Positions 38,370 to 47,947 of a stretch of DNA of 64,000 bases are shown here, in pieces (within the stretch, counting starts at the first letter, position 1; every line of letters begins with the position of its first letter). The stretch lies in assembly GCA_027491735.1 (NCBI GenBank), contig JAOZGP010000006.1, forward strand, positions 57,066-121,065, in the 5' to 3' direction. The notes under the pieces are model-generated. The model was not told the origin of the DNA and made no database searches. It saw nothing but the letters and a program-made list of their open reading frames with translations. Origin of the DNA: Thermoproteota archaeon. GTDB lineage: Archaea > Korarchaeota > Korarchaeia > Korarchaeales > Korarchaeaceae. The position numbers and the translations under genes are program-made.

Positions 38370-38726
38370 CTACCTCACCTCCACCTCAGCATGGTTCTCC
38401 CACAGTCCGTGCAGGTTGCAATAGCTCAGCACCAACAGGGTGCATGATCTTCTGAGCTTGAGAGACAGCTCAACCTTGGGTTCTCCGTACGACGGTCCCA
38501 GATCTATTGTGGCCAGGTGTACCGGATAAAGCCTTTCCTTCTCCTGAAGGAACACCTGGATCCACTTTATGTGATGCTCCACTGTGTTGGGATGGACAAC
38601 CTCCTTTCCAACGTGTATCCTAAGCTTGATCTTCTCTCCGACCTTCACGGGTGAGGGAATCTCAACGTGAGGCTTGTGCTTTGCGGCGCCCTCCTCCTCC
38701 ATCCTGATGATGTCGCCGAACCTCAT
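38370..38726 (-). CDS. sor: Superoxide reductase (neelaredoxin), active-site Glu replaced
   Basis: A 118-residue superoxide reductase, which reduces superoxide to hydrogen peroxide at an Fe(His)4Cys centre. The iron ligands are visible: the His in AKHKPH, two His in HPNTVEHHIKW, and Cys and His in SYCNLHGLWE. In most enzymes the active loop reads EKHVP, where Glu and Lys assist catalysis. Here it is AKHKP, so the Lys is kept but the Glu is Ala. Some other archaeal enzymes also lack this Glu or Lys. It follows rubrerythrin by nine bases and forms an oxidative-stress operon with it. Confidence 0.93.
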   Translation of the reverse strand: MRFGDIIRMEEEGAAKHKPHVEIPSPVKVGEKIKLRIHVGKEVVHPNTVEHHIKWIQVFLQEKERLYPVHLATIDLGPSYGEPKVELSLKLRRSCTLLVLSYCNLHGLWENHAEVEVR

Positions 38727-38735
38727 TCAAACACC

Positions 38736-39236
38736 TCAAAACTCCTTGAACCTCTCCTTAGGAGCTCCACAGATCGGACATCTGTCCGGAGCCTCACCCT
38801 CCACAGTGTAACCGCACGCCGGACAGACATAGATCTCGCCCAAGGATATGTCGGATCCCTCAGCGACGGTGGACCTGGCATCCTCATACATCTTTTCATG
38901 TATCTTCTCCGACTCCAGAGCGAACCTCATGGACCTCTGTGCACCTTTGTGATCCTGAAGCTTCGCGACCTCCAGGTAGGCTGGGTACATCTCCTCAACC
39001 TCGAATCTCTCACCGTTTCTGGCAGCAGCTAGGTTTTCTTCTGTTTTCCCTATCTTTCTCAGCTCCTTGAGGTGATTTCTAGCGTGTACGAATTCCGCAT
39101 ATGCTATGGCTCTGAAAAGGCGAGCAACATTCTCAAAACCCTCTTCCTCAGCCTTCTCAGCGAATACGAGGTATCTCATATGGGCTTGACTCTCGCCGGC
39201 GAAGGCGGAGTGGAGAAACTGCCTCGTCATCTCCAT
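38736..39236 (-). CDS. rbr: Rubrerythrin
   Basis: A peroxide-reducing diiron protein, 166 residues. The four-helix bundle shows the metal ligands in FAGESQAHMRY, AYAEFVHARNH and ALESEKIHEKMY. The C-terminal rubredoxin domain has CPACGYTVEGEAPDRCPICGA. With the neighbouring superoxide reductase it would complete superoxide detoxification without releasing oxygen. Confidence 0.96.
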   Translation of the reverse strand: MEMTRQFLHSAFAGESQAHMRYLVFAEKAEEEGFENVARLFRAIAYAEFVHARNHLKELRKIGKTEENLAAARNGERFEVEEMYPAYLEVAKLQDHKGAQRSMRFALESEKIHEKMYEDARSTVAEGSDISLGEIYVCPACGYTVEGEAPDRCPICGAPKERFKEF

Positions 39237-39387
39237 CAGATATCACCACCTCTATCGGAAATCTCTAACTTAAAAGTTTACCTTTTCCTCTAAAGAGGTT
39301 AAATTTCAGAACCTAGTTTGAACGGCGTACCAAGCGGGATCCCAAACGTTTATAACGAGAAGCCACTGGTTCCTCAGTGGGTGGTGG

Positions 39388-40239
39388 CTTGAGCTTCCAA
39401 TCACAGCCAGACTTGTAGATAACCAGTGCATCTCCTGCTATTTCTCCTCTCGGGAGGAGATCGCCCGTCTGGCAGGCCGTGAGGCCCTCAGGAAATCCCT
39501 TAAGGAGATTCTTTTCACCTCCTCAACGAGAACAGAGCTTTTTGTGAGATCCTTCACTCACATATCAGGAGGGAAAGATCTGTTCGCCGGGGAGAAGCAC
39601 CTTCTCAATGAGCTAGCCCTCAAGTCCTCCAACATCATTGAGGGAATCGATGAGGAGGGTGTCCTCAAGTTGATGGCCTCCGCCAACTCAGTCGATGTGA
39701 GCTCAGCTGACTACAGATTTGATCCCTCTGAATACCTCACCTCTCTACTGGATGGCCTTGATGAGACGAAGATCCTGAACTTCCCCGATCTAAGAGCTAG
39801 GGAGGTGGTCCTAGTCGTGGATAACGCCGGTGAGGTGGTCGTAGATCTACTCTGCATTAGAAAGCTGCCGATCAAGAGGCTGATTCTGGTAGCTAGAAGC
39901 CTTCCTTACGAGTTAGACGCCACTGAGAGCGAGCTGCGGTCTCTCCTCGATGTCGCGGGGATCAGGGACGTGGAGGTCATTGGAACCGGAAGCAGCTATC
40001 CCGCCTTCACCATGAAGATGGTCAGTAAGGAAGCTCTTGAAGCCTTGAATGGAGCCGATATCGTGATCTCCAAAGGAATAGCTAACATGGAGGCCTTTCT
40101 GGAGGATAGACCGGTCGATCCATCGAGGGTCTTCCTCATCTTCAGGATAAAGTGCTCCGTCCTCGCCAGAAAGCTTGGGATGAGGATCGGAACTCCCCTT
40201 GTTGTGAGAGGCGATGAGCTCCTGAGGTGGTTCAGATGA
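39388..40239 (+). CDS. DUF89 (ARMT1-like) phosphatase, start codon unclear
   Basis: DUF89 proteins are metal-dependent phosphatases proposed to repair damaged sugar phosphates. Motifs here are LVVDNAGEVVVDLL with the metal Asp and Asn, and ISKGIANMEAFLE. The ORF track starts at GTG 39544, but the frame stays open upstream and encodes family-like sequence DNQCISCYFSSREEIARLAGREALRKSLKEILF. No ATG, GTG or TTG occurs in that frame between the stop at 39319 and 39544. A TATA box at 39349-39355 predicts transcription from about 39380, so the start should be near 39388. A one-base deletion after a TTG at 39389, or an unusual start, would explain this. The stop overlaps the serA start. Confidence 0.75.
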   Translation, partial: LELPITARLVDNQCISCYFSSREEIARLAGREALRKSLKEILFTSSTRTELFVRSFTHISGGKDLFAGEKHLLNELALKSSNIIEGIDEEGVLKLMASANSVDVSSADYRFDPSEYLTSLLDGLDETKILNFPDLRAREVVLVVDNAGEVVVDLLCIRKLPIKRLILVARSLPYELDATESELRSLLDVAGIRDVEVIGTGSSYPAFTMKMVSKEALEALNGADIVISKGIANMEAFLEDRPVDPSRVFLIFRIKCSVLARKLGMRIGTPLVVRGDELLRWFR

Positions 40240-41156
40240 GTGTTCGTGTCCTCATCGCCGATAAAGTGGATCAGGTTCTCATAGATCTCCTCCGGGAGAG
40301 CGGTTTTTCTGTAGACTACCTCCCGGGGATCTCACGCGAGGACCTCCTCTCATCCATCAGGAGGTATGACGTTCTGGTCGTGAGGAGTAGGACGAGAGTG
40401 GACGAGGAGATCTTGAGATCCGGGAACTTGAAGGTTGTGGCTCGTGCGGGGGTCGGTCTGGACAACATAGACAGGAAGACAGCCCAGGAGGTGGGCGTCA
40501 GGATTGTGAACGCGCCGGAGGCCCCTGTAGAGAGCGTCGCTGAGCTGACCATCGGGATGATCATAGCGGCCGCTCGGAGGGTGAGTGAGCTTAATCTCGG
40601 GTTGAGAAGCGGTAAATGGAACAAAGGATTAGGAATGGAGCTCAGTGGCAAGACTTTAACTCTCATTGGACTTGGAAGAATAGGAAGGAGAGTCTCTGAG
40701 ATAGCGAGAGCCCTTGGAATGAGGGTCGTAGCTTACGATGTCATCAGAGTGGACATCAAAGGAGTTGAGCTTGTTGAAGATCTCGAGATTGCTTTAAAGC
40801 TGGCTGACGTTATCTCCTTGCATGTTCCCCTCACGGACTCAACTAGGCATATGATAAACGGGAAAACCATAGCTATGTTCAGAAGAGGGACGATCTTGGT
40901 GAACACCTCTCGAGGGGCTGTGGTCGACACCAGATCGGTGCTGAGGGCCCTTAATGATGGAACTATCTCCTTTTACGCAGCTGATGTCTTGGAACACGAG
41001 CCTCCAAGGACTGAGGAGGAGTGGGCTCTCATAAGACATCCTAGAGCACTGATAACCCCACATATAGGCAGTCAGACCAGGGAAGCTCAGAGGAGGATAG
41101 CTCTGATGCTTGCAGAGAGGATAAGAGATGAAGTTGTTCACGCCAGGTCCTGTTGA
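40236..41156 (+). CDS. serA: D-3-phosphoglycerate dehydrogenase-like (SerA)
   Basis: A 2-hydroxyacid dehydrogenase of about 306 residues. The fold shows the SLRVLIADKV-type N-terminal strand, VVARAGVGLDNID, the NAD-binding GLGRIGRRVSEIARALG, NTSRGAVVD and the catalytic PHIGSQT with His. It lacks the C-terminal ACT domain, as in short SerA enzymes. It probably oxidises 3-phosphoglycerate in serine synthesis, and the next gene encodes the aminotransferase for this route. ATG 40236 overlaps the DUF89 stop in ATGA, and the end overlaps the aminotransferase start by 29 bases. Glyoxylate or hydroxypyruvate reductase activity is an alternative. Confidence 0.9.
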   Translation: MSVRVLIADKVDQVLIDLLRESGFSVDYLPGISREDLLSSIRRYDVLVVRSRTRVDEEILRSGNLKVVARAGVGLDNIDRKTAQEVGVRIVNAPEAPVESVAELTIGMIIAAARRVSELNLGLRSGKWNKGLGMELSGKTLTLIGLGRIGRRVSEIARALGMRVVAYDVIRVDIKGVELVEDLEIALKLADVISLHVPLTDSTRHMINGKTIAMFRRGTILVNTSRGAVVDTRSVLRALNDGTISFYAADVLEHEPPRTEEEWALIRHPRALITPHIGSQTREAQRRIALMLAERIRDEVVHARSC

Positions 41157-42237
41157 GGTAGATCCAAAGATCCTCAAGGAGATCTCGAAGCCTGTGATGG
41201 CTCACAGATCCCAGGAGTTCAGAGAGGTGCTATCAGATGTCGTGGAGAAGTTGATCAGAATCCTGGGGCTGGAGAACGGACACTTAGCTGTTCTCTCAGG
41301 ATCTGGAACGACAGCGGTGGATGCAATGGTGTGGAGCTTGATGTCTCCGGGAGACAGGGTTCTGGCTCTGGTCCACGGCGAGTTCGGTCGTAGAGCGATC
41401 TCCTCGGCTGAGGTGAGGGGAGCAGAGGTGGAGGCCATGGAGGCTCCCCTCGGCAAATCTGTGGAGCCGGAGTTGGTGAGGAGGAGGATTGAGATAGGCA
41501 AGTACACACACCTTCTTCTAGTGCACAACGAGACCAGCACCGGTGTGGCCTACAGAGATCTGAAGATTGTCGCCGAATCCGCCAAGGACAGGGGAATGCT
41601 CGTTCTTGTGGACTCCGTCTCCGGGCTGGGTGGAGAGGAACTCCGCATGTCCGAGTGGCACCTGGACGCTGTCGCTTCCTGCTCACATAAGGCCCTGGCA
41701 TCCCCTCCGGGGGTCTCCTTCGTCGCTCTCTCTGGCGAGGCAGCAGGTGAACTCAGGGACGGGCTTCCTCCAATCCTCGACCTCAGAAGGTATCTGGACT
41801 TCTATACCAGGAGAAGGGAGACTCCCTTCACTCCAGCTGTGAACAACCTTTGCGCTCTTAGAAAATCTTTAGAGCACATAATGAGCATGGGAATTGACGC
41901 CTACATAGAACTTCACAGGAGAAAGGCCTCCTTACTCTATGAAGAGCTTCCCAAGCTGGGATTTCTTCCCTTACCCGACGAGCCCGTGAGGTCAAACACG
42001 GTGACCGTCTTCAGGACTCCTGGACTAAACGCAAAGGAGGTGGTCTCTCTCCTTATCAAAAAGGGCTTCAGGATAGCATCCGGCATGAAGGACAAAGCTG
42101 AGCACCTCATCAGGATAGGGACGATGGGCAACACCTCTCTTGAAGATCTAAGGGATCTGATAGGCTCACTGAATGAGGTCGTGGGAGAACTGTCGGGACA
42201 ACGCACCTACAAGGAGGATTTAGAATCAGGACGCTGA
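41128..42237 (+). CDS. Class V aminotransferase, serine-pyruvate/alanine-glyoxylate type
   Basis: A PLP enzyme of 369 residues. The N-terminus KLFTPGPVEVDPKILKEISKPVMAHRSQEF is typical of alanine-glyoxylate/serine-pyruvate aminotransferases. LVDSVSGLGG holds the cofactor Asp, and the Schiff-base Lys is in SCSHKALASPPG. Next to serA it is likely to act on phosphohydroxypyruvate or hydroxypyruvate in serine metabolism. The two are translationally coupled by a 29-base overlap. The last 20 residues are not conserved-looking. Confidence 0.9.
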   Translation: MKLFTPGPVEVDPKILKEISKPVMAHRSQEFREVLSDVVEKLIRILGLENGHLAVLSGSGTTAVDAMVWSLMSPGDRVLALVHGEFGRRAISSAEVRGAEVEAMEAPLGKSVEPELVRRRIEIGKYTHLLLVHNETSTGVAYRDLKIVAESAKDRGMLVLVDSVSGLGGEELRMSEWHLDAVASCSHKALASPPGVSFVALSGEAAGELRDGLPPILDLRRYLDFYTRRRETPFTPAVNNLCALRKSLEHIMSMGIDAYIELHRRKASLLYEELPKLGFLPLPDEPVRSNTVTVFRTPGLNAKEVVSLLIKKGFRIASGMKDKAEHLIRIGTMGNTSLEDLRDLIGSLNEVVGELSGQRTYKEDLESGR

Positions 42238-42318
42238 GAGCCTGATGAACGAACGGAGAGGCTTCGATCCCCTCAGGCCCGGAAGATGCAGACCAAACTT
42301 ATAAGCATTTGAAATCAC

Positions 42319-43615
42319 GTTGGACAAGGACCCAAAGGGAACGGTGTTCTACTTCATAAGACCGGATCCTCTTAACAGGAAGAGATTGTGGTTTGGCTGT
42401 GGAGGAGTGTCCTTCTACTCTTTTTTCTGGCAGAGGATCCGGAGGACTTGCCTCTGTGGGAGTCGCCTGCTGGGACGATCATAAACTGTATGATCTCTAC
42501 CGTAAGGGGAATTTCGCCAGCTCTCTTGTCTTCTATGATGGTGGATACGTGAACACAAAGTGTGGAAAGGCCCACCAAAGTTGCCTTCATCACTCAGGGA
42601 GGTAGAAACAGCGTGATGAAGACCGAGGACGGTGGGAAGACCTGGAGGCACTCCTATGATGGGATCTATGGTGACACAGTAAACGCACTAAACTTGATCG
42701 AAAGTGGGCTGCTGAAAGGTTCCCTAGTCATAACAGCTGTTTCGGGTATAGAGATAACTCAAAATCATGGAGATACTTGGATGGAAGGTGTGGACTTTGT
42801 CCTAGGGAGATCGACAGACAAGAACCTTCCTGGCTACTCCTGGCGTGCTGTCTCGCCTGATACCAAGGTCAAGGGGAGGTACGACCTCTTGATCTCCACC
42901 GGATACCCCAGTCCCTTCCGAGAAGATGGGGTCTTCGGAGTCGACATATCCTGTGTGAGATCCGGTGGGAAGAACTGCTCTGAGAAGCTCGTGGAAGGTC
43001 CGCACTACGACATGGTGATCATGAATGGAAAGCTCTACGCTGGAAATCTAGATGGAGGTATTGATATGTTGGATCTCACAACTCTTAAGTCCTCCAAGCT
43101 GTACGTCACCGGCAAGGATCCAGTCTTGTTTGTAAAGGTCTTCGATGGAAGGATTTTCGTTGAGACCTACAGAGGACAGTACCAGGGAGATTGCTGGATG
43201 TGGACGGGAAAGTCTGGTGAGGTCTACGTCCTCGAAGACAACGGGTTCAAGAGGATCTACGATGAATATGTCATAACGTTTCTGGTGAGGAACGGGGCTT
43301 TCCTGGCGTTGAAACGGGGGGCTTTGATCTACAAACCCACCCTAGATTCTCCGGCTGTGGAGATCGAACTTCCTAAAATGAGATACACGAATCTTGTGGT
43401 TGACTGGGATGAGGGCTGGTTTTCGTGTCCACAATTGATGGAGAAGTCTACTACACAATGCTTAACGAGGTGGTTGGTGGAAAGTGCACCCTTAAACCCT
43501 TCAACGAAGGCCTGTTAACCATGAAAGTAAGAAACTTAGTCTACTGAGACGGCTATCTCATCGCCGGAACCGAGGGCAACTCTGTGTACAGGGCCAAGAT
43601 AACGGTGGAGGGTTG
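42319..43615 (+). pseudogene. BNR/sialidase-type beta-propeller protein, decayed
   Basis: Pieces of one beta-propeller protein lie in different plus-strand frames. The N-terminal part reads KGTVFYFIRPDPLNRKRLWFGCGG. The main ORF (42562-43518) carries the BNR-like motif KTEDGGKTWRHS and a second, TQNHGDTWME. The C-terminal piece reads FVSTIDGEVYYTMLNEVVGG and ends after an in-frame TGA with DGYLIAGTEGNSVYRAKI. At least two frameshifts and one stop are needed, so it is a pseudogene. The gap to cofE (43616-43984) is A/T-rich with no identified gene. Confidence 0.75.
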
Positions 43616-43984
43616 AGTGCTTCTTATCCATTTGTGGAACATTTTAAGAGCTCTTTTAGCTATTACAACGGCTTAGCTCAATGTGAACGTCTACTCACAG
43701 CTCTTTCATGGTTTTTACCATTTTTGAAGATATAAACCGAATCGGCAGGAACGACTGCTCTGAATTCTTTAACAACCCTAACGTCGTGTAACGTAATCAG
43801 CTTTCTGCTTGAGGAGTTGTACGCCTTTCTGCTTCTTCCTGAACTTCATATCAAGCCCTTCTCTTGCGTTCGGGAAAAAGCCGTGGATTCTGTCAGTGTA
43901 AAAACTTCTTTAGTCATGTTCCCTTTCATCCACCTTTTTTGGTGGTAAACCAGAGTCTGTCCTCTCTGGTCTCTCTAACAGGAA

Positions 43985-44902
43985 TCAGTCGGTAGGTGTC
44001 TTCGGGCCAGGAAGGATGTGGGCAATCGAGAGGACGAGAGCGCTCTTTAAGAAGGCTCTCCACAACTTGAGCTCCTTTCTCCTGGTGGTTATCAGAATAT
44101 CCTTAATCCCTCTGTCTGATCTCTCGTAGCTGAGTCCTCTGATGATAACTACGGGAACTCCCAAGTCCGTTTGTTTCATCAGAAGAGCTGCAGCCGAGCA
44201 GAGCTCATCCACTACTATATCTAGACCTCCGAACTTGGGTCTTCCATAGAGATCCCTGGATCCAAACTCTCTGTCCACAGGGAAGATGCCAGCGGACCCA
44301 ACAGCCACGTCCGCGGAGCCGAACTTACCGTTAGACAGAGAGAACTCTGTGTCAGCCACAACGACGGCCACATCGACACCACACAACCTCTTTATCTGTT
44401 GTCTGAGCTTTTCGGCCATCTGATCAAAATCATGGTCGCAGACGATCGCCTTCCCCTCGGGCAGATTCGAGTAGTCCAGTCCGGCATCGCTTGCTATGAG
44501 CCCCTGGTTGGTCTCAACAAACATGATGGCCTTCACGAGTTCAGCAGCTTTTTCAGCGTTCTCAGGATCCTTGCTCAGTTTGTCGGCATATTCCCTGAGC
44601 TTCTTGGTCTCCGCTATGAACAGGACTTTCCTCGAGTGTCTGAGGACGAGTTCGGTCTCCACAGGATCCTTGCCCGTGAGCTTGCTTATCAACCTGGCCC
44701 TGGGACTTGGTCTCACATTTCTGATGTCTATCATGAGCCCGAGGGACTTCAGAAGCACTTTGGATGTGACCACCACAATGTCTCCGTCTCTAAGTCCTCC
44801 AGCTTTCTCTTCAGCTTTTTCTGCTATGAGCTTGGCTATATCCGTCTTCTCCTCTATCAGAGGCATCTCAAGCCCCACAATCCTGAGCTCCACGTCCCTC
44901 AC
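43985..44902 (-). CDS. cofE: F420-0:gamma-glutamyl ligase-like protein (CofE)
   Basis: CofE adds glutamate to coenzyme F420-0 using GTP. The 305-residue sequence shows the family start VELRIVGLEMPLIEEKTDIAKLIAEKA, DGDIVVVTSKVLLKS, VETNQGLIASDAGLDYSN, and DVAVVVADTEF with GSADVAVGSAGIFPV and FGGLDIVVDELCSAA. These cover the GTP and metal sites. No other F420 biosynthesis gene is near, so F420 use in the organism is an inference. It is transcribed leftward, away from the structured intergenic region beyond its start. Confidence 0.9.
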   Translation of the reverse strand: MRDVELRIVGLEMPLIEEKTDIAKLIAEKAEEKAGGLRDGDIVVVTSKVLLKSLGLMIDIRNVRPSPRARLISKLTGKDPVETELVLRHSRKVLFIAETKKLREYADKLSKDPENAEKAAELVKAIMFVETNQGLIASDAGLDYSNLPEGKAIVCDHDFDQMAEKLRQQIKRLCGVDVAVVVADTEFSLSNGKFGSADVAVGSAGIFPVDREFGSRDLYGRPKFGGLDIVVDELCSAAALLMKQTDLGVPVVIIRGLSYERSDRGIKDILITTRRKELKLWRAFLKSALVLSIAHILPGPKTPTD

Positions 44903-45009
44903 CCTTAGCTATCGTCACCTCTTCCTAGTCAGCAGAAACGTATAACGTTGCACGACATACGATGACTTTCTGTGACGTCAAAATCTTTATAAAGATGAAG
45001 CAACTGTGA

Positions 45010-45130
45010 ACGCTCCGCTCGGGGATGGTGAAAGTGGAGGCGAGCCCGAAGGAGCTTGACTGAGGACGTGAGGACCTGTTCTCAGAGGGAGTAGCCGATG
45101 AAATCCGATGGAAAGCCCTCCACTACGAAC
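45010..45130 (+). ncRNA. Candidate structured RNA
   Basis: A strong TATA-like TCTTTATAAAGA at about 44985-44996 precedes a G/C-rich block inside A/T-rich sequence. The block can form a nested stem GCTCC-GCTCG with CGAGC and GGAGC, followed by a second stem CTGAG/CTCAG. No ORF spans it. It does not match any riboswitch I know, and it could instead be an insertion-sequence end. From 45131 to 45648 there is otherwise no convincing gene. Confidence 0.35.
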
Positions 45131-45648
45131 GTTGCTGAGGTTTCAAATGTGGTGAAAAGTCAGGATGACACATGTGCATAAAAATAATATACTTATGTAT
45201 ATATCATATGCATGCCTTAGATCCTCTCGGGAAGTATATCATAACTCCGAACTCCTGAGAGAGATTCTGTACACCGGCTGAAAAGCAGAGGATCCAGTCT
45301 CTCCGGTTGAAATCCAGGAGCCCAGACGTCCTCACAACCTGGCCCTCGGCGGTCTCAATCCTCCAACACCTCAATTGGATGTGGCACGAATGGATCAGAA
45401 GCGGTACATGAACAAGCCTTCACCCGAGGGCCCAACGAACTGGGCCTTCATGACAGGATTTCTATCGGCACTGCCTGACGCCAATCGCTCCGAGCTCACA
45501 CCGACATCAATCAAGTTTTTAGCTTCACCTCCTCAAAGATGTTGGGCGATGAGCGTGGAGGGGACACCTGATAGGCGATGATCCACCCTCAGGTTTTGAG
45601 CTCACAAATCTTCTCCTTGGCTACTAGTTTGGCTGGGAGGATGCATCT

Positions 45649-46533
45649 TTGAGGTGTGCTCTTTGTGGAAGGAAAGCTGAAGTAAAGCTTGTAAGATATG
45701 GGACCTCAGTCTGTAGATCCTGCTATCCAGAGTTCTTCAGAGGGCGTGTGGAGAAAACTGTTGAGAGGCTGAGGATGTTCTCCAAGGACGATCCGGTGTG
45801 CGTTGCCCTCTCCGGAGGGAAGGATAGCTTATCACTCTTACATGCTCTTCACCTACTCGGGTACAAGGCAAAGGCGATTTTCATCGATCTGGGGATATCT
45901 GGATACTCCGAGGGGAGCAGAAAGGTTTGTGAAAAGCTATGCTCTGATCTGAACGTTGATCTACACGTATACGAGCTGAGGAGAGAGAGGGGCCTGACAC
46001 TCTCCGAGGTATCGAGGAAGGTGAGAAGGCCACCCTGCTCGATATGCGGGGCCGTCAAAAGACAGGCCACCAACAGGATGGCCAGGGAGCTTGGATGTAC
46101 TGTGCTGGCCACAGGACATAATCTGGACGATGAGGTGGCCTTCCTGTTCTCGAACCTCTTGAATTGGAACCTGAACTACCTAGCGAGGCAGGGACCTGTG
46201 TCGGAGGCTAAGTTCAAAATGGTCAAGAAGGTAAAGCCGCTCTGCTTTCTGACAGATGAGGAAGTACGGATATACGCCGAAATAGTTGGGTTAGAGGTGT
46301 TTGAGGGCAGATGTCCCTTGGAGGGAAAGGCCCCTCTCCACTTCTACAAGAGGATCTGGAACGAGCTCGAAGGGATGAGACCGGATGTGAAGTCCAGCTT
46401 CTACAAAGGATTTCTCAGGAAGCTTAAACCTCTACTATCAGTCGACGAGGGAGAACTCAGAAGCTGCAAAATCTGTGGCGAGCCCACGAGCAGAGACGTG
46501 TGTTCCGTGTGTTCAGCCTTTATGAAGGTGTAG
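45649..46533 (+). CDS. TtuA/NcsA-type tRNA 2-thiolation protein
   Basis: A 294-residue PP-loop ATPase of the TtuA/Ncs6 group that adds sulfur to tRNA uridines. An N-terminal zinc finger CALCGRK and CRSC, the P-loop ALSGGKDSLSLLHAL, Fe-S or catalytic cysteines in PPCSICGAVKR and GRCPLEG, and a C-terminal zinc ribbon CKICG/CSVC are all visible. U54 thiolation by TtuA stabilises tRNA at high temperature, which fits a thermophile, but U34 thiolation is possible. The start is TTG 45649 immediately before the RCALCG finger. Confidence 0.9.
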   Translation: MRCALCGRKAEVKLVRYGTSVCRSCYPEFFRGRVEKTVERLRMFSKDDPVCVALSGGKDSLSLLHALHLLGYKAKAIFIDLGISGYSEGSRKVCEKLCSDLNVDLHVYELRRERGLTLSEVSRKVRRPPCSICGAVKRQATNRMARELGCTVLATGHNLDDEVAFLFSNLLNWNLNYLARQGPVSEAKFKMVKKVKPLCFLTDEEVRIYAEIVGLEVFEGRCPLEGKAPLHFYKRIWNELEGMRPDVKSSFYKGFLRKLKPLLSVDEGELRSCKICGEPTSRDVCSVCSAFMKV

Positions 46534-46702
46534 AAAATAACTTGTGCTATAATGAACTGTATTAATATAATAATGTAGAAGCGATTAAAGATATATACTT
46601 ACGCTAGTAGATTTCAAAATATAGAAAGATCGGGAAGAAACCATCAAGAGGATCTAACCAGATGCGACCTCTATAGTTCCCAGGGCAAGATTTTGACATA
46701 GA

Positions 46703-47845
46703 CTAAACTGTGATGGTGTCTCTGGAACTTTCCGCTAGACCAAGATCGTCCGGGATAAGCCAGCCACTCTTCTTATCATATAACTCAGGATCAATATATT
46801 GGACGTAGATATGCTCTCTATCGACATGATGAAAGGAAAAGCTGCTGACAACTCCTTCTGAGCAGAGTTTCGACATCAATTCTAAAAATTTCTGTACATC
46901 CATACAGTGAAACTCGATTAATGCTAATACGCTATTCTTTCCAATTTGTTTTGATATACTATGGAGATAGGGAGTTTTAGATAGAGCGTAGGAGAAGCGC
47001 TCTGTAGTCTCAGTATCTGGAAAGTTAACTTTAACAAAGAAGATTTCAGATGCAGAAGGCGGATACCGTGGGAAGTATATGTAATAGCTTCTTATCAGCC
47101 GTTTTTTGATAACATGCTTATCAAAATGATATTTCAGTCCTGCTGGACTAATTCCTATCTTAGCTGCTATCTTAGACATCGAGAGCGCAGCATCTCTACT
47201 TAGTTCAGCCAATAACTTAAGATCTATTTTGTCCAAGCCTTTGTTGTCTTGCTTTTCAACGAGCTTAAGCCTTCCTTCATTCATTAAATCCTTAATTTTA
47301 TGTATATCAAATTTCCAAGGATTAAACTTTAAGCTCAGCTTAGAAAAATCAATCTGAGGCGTATAAGATTCACAGTATCTTTCAACAACATACGTACTGC
47401 TTGAATCTTCTCTTTGCAGAACTGCCTCAACGACTTCATCTAGTACATCCCGTTTCTCTGATGGAACTAGCATCTGGACGAACATATTGTAGATATTACC
47501 ATAAACCCTGTAAGTCTTAGCAGGAACTTTTAGGCCAGTGAAGATATCTTCTAGATGACTTATCTTTCTGTAATCTACCTTAATTCCCACAAAATTATTT
47601 GTCAGCCCTATCGACGTGATGGACGGCAAAGCCCTCACGACAATTTTAACATTCTCACGTAGTATTTTAAATCTGTAATATATTTTTTTAGAATTCTCTT
47701 TCAACATACGAGATATTGTAAAGAGGTTTCCTGGACCGTACTTATAGATTAAGGAGAGCAATCTCACATTCAGGGGATCGAGAAGCTTTTCTACTTTTTT
47801 ATAGTATTCTATAACCTCAACTGGTAGTTCGATATAACAGCTCAT
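46703..47845 (-). CDS. Lrp-like regulator with two HTH segments
   Basis: This 380-residue protein has an N-terminal winged helix (LLSLIYKYGPGNLFTISRMLKENSKKIYYRFKIL). A second AsnC/Lrp-type HTH lies near residue 215 (IDLKLLAELSRDAALSMSKIAAKIGISPAGLKYHF), followed by an effector-like domain that resembles RAM folds. It is divergent from the duplicated secreted peptide gene, with a perfect 18-bp palindrome between them. Composition is more A/T-rich than neighbouring genes. Local regulation of the peptide gene is likely but not shown. Confidence 0.72.
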   Translation of the reverse strand: MSCYIELPVEVIEYYKKVEKLLDPLNVRLLSLIYKYGPGNLFTISRMLKENSKKIYYRFKILRENVKIVVRALPSITSIGLTNNFVGIKVDYRKISHLEDIFTGLKVPAKTYRVYGNIYNMFVQMLVPSEKRDVLDEVVEAVLQREDSSSTYVVERYCESYTPQIDFSKLSLKFNPWKFDIHKIKDLMNEGRLKLVEKQDNKGLDKIDLKLLAELSRDAALSMSKIAAKIGISPAGLKYHFDKHVIKKRLIRSYYIYFPRYPPSASEIFFVKVNFPDTETTERFSYALSKTPYLHSISKQIGKNSVLALIEFHCMDVQKFLELMSKLCSEGVVSSFSFHHVDREHIYVQYIDPELYDKKSGWLIPDDLGLAESSRDTITV

Positions 47846-47947
47846 TGATAGCCCTCCAGGTTCTAGGTTTACGCCTTCACTAATGATGCTTTTTAATTTT
47901 TTCCAAAAATGTACTAAACATTCAAGGAAAAATTTAAAAGCTCAATC

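Noticed and set aside
45010-45130. Fluoride riboswitch or C/D box RNA in the structured intergenic block
   Set aside because: GATGGTGA and CTGA strings are present, but the required spacing and pseudoknot or paired C/D boxes are not, and no fluoride exporter gene follows.
45375-45581. 68-residue plus-strand ORF
   Set aside because: No ribosome site, no similarity and odd composition.
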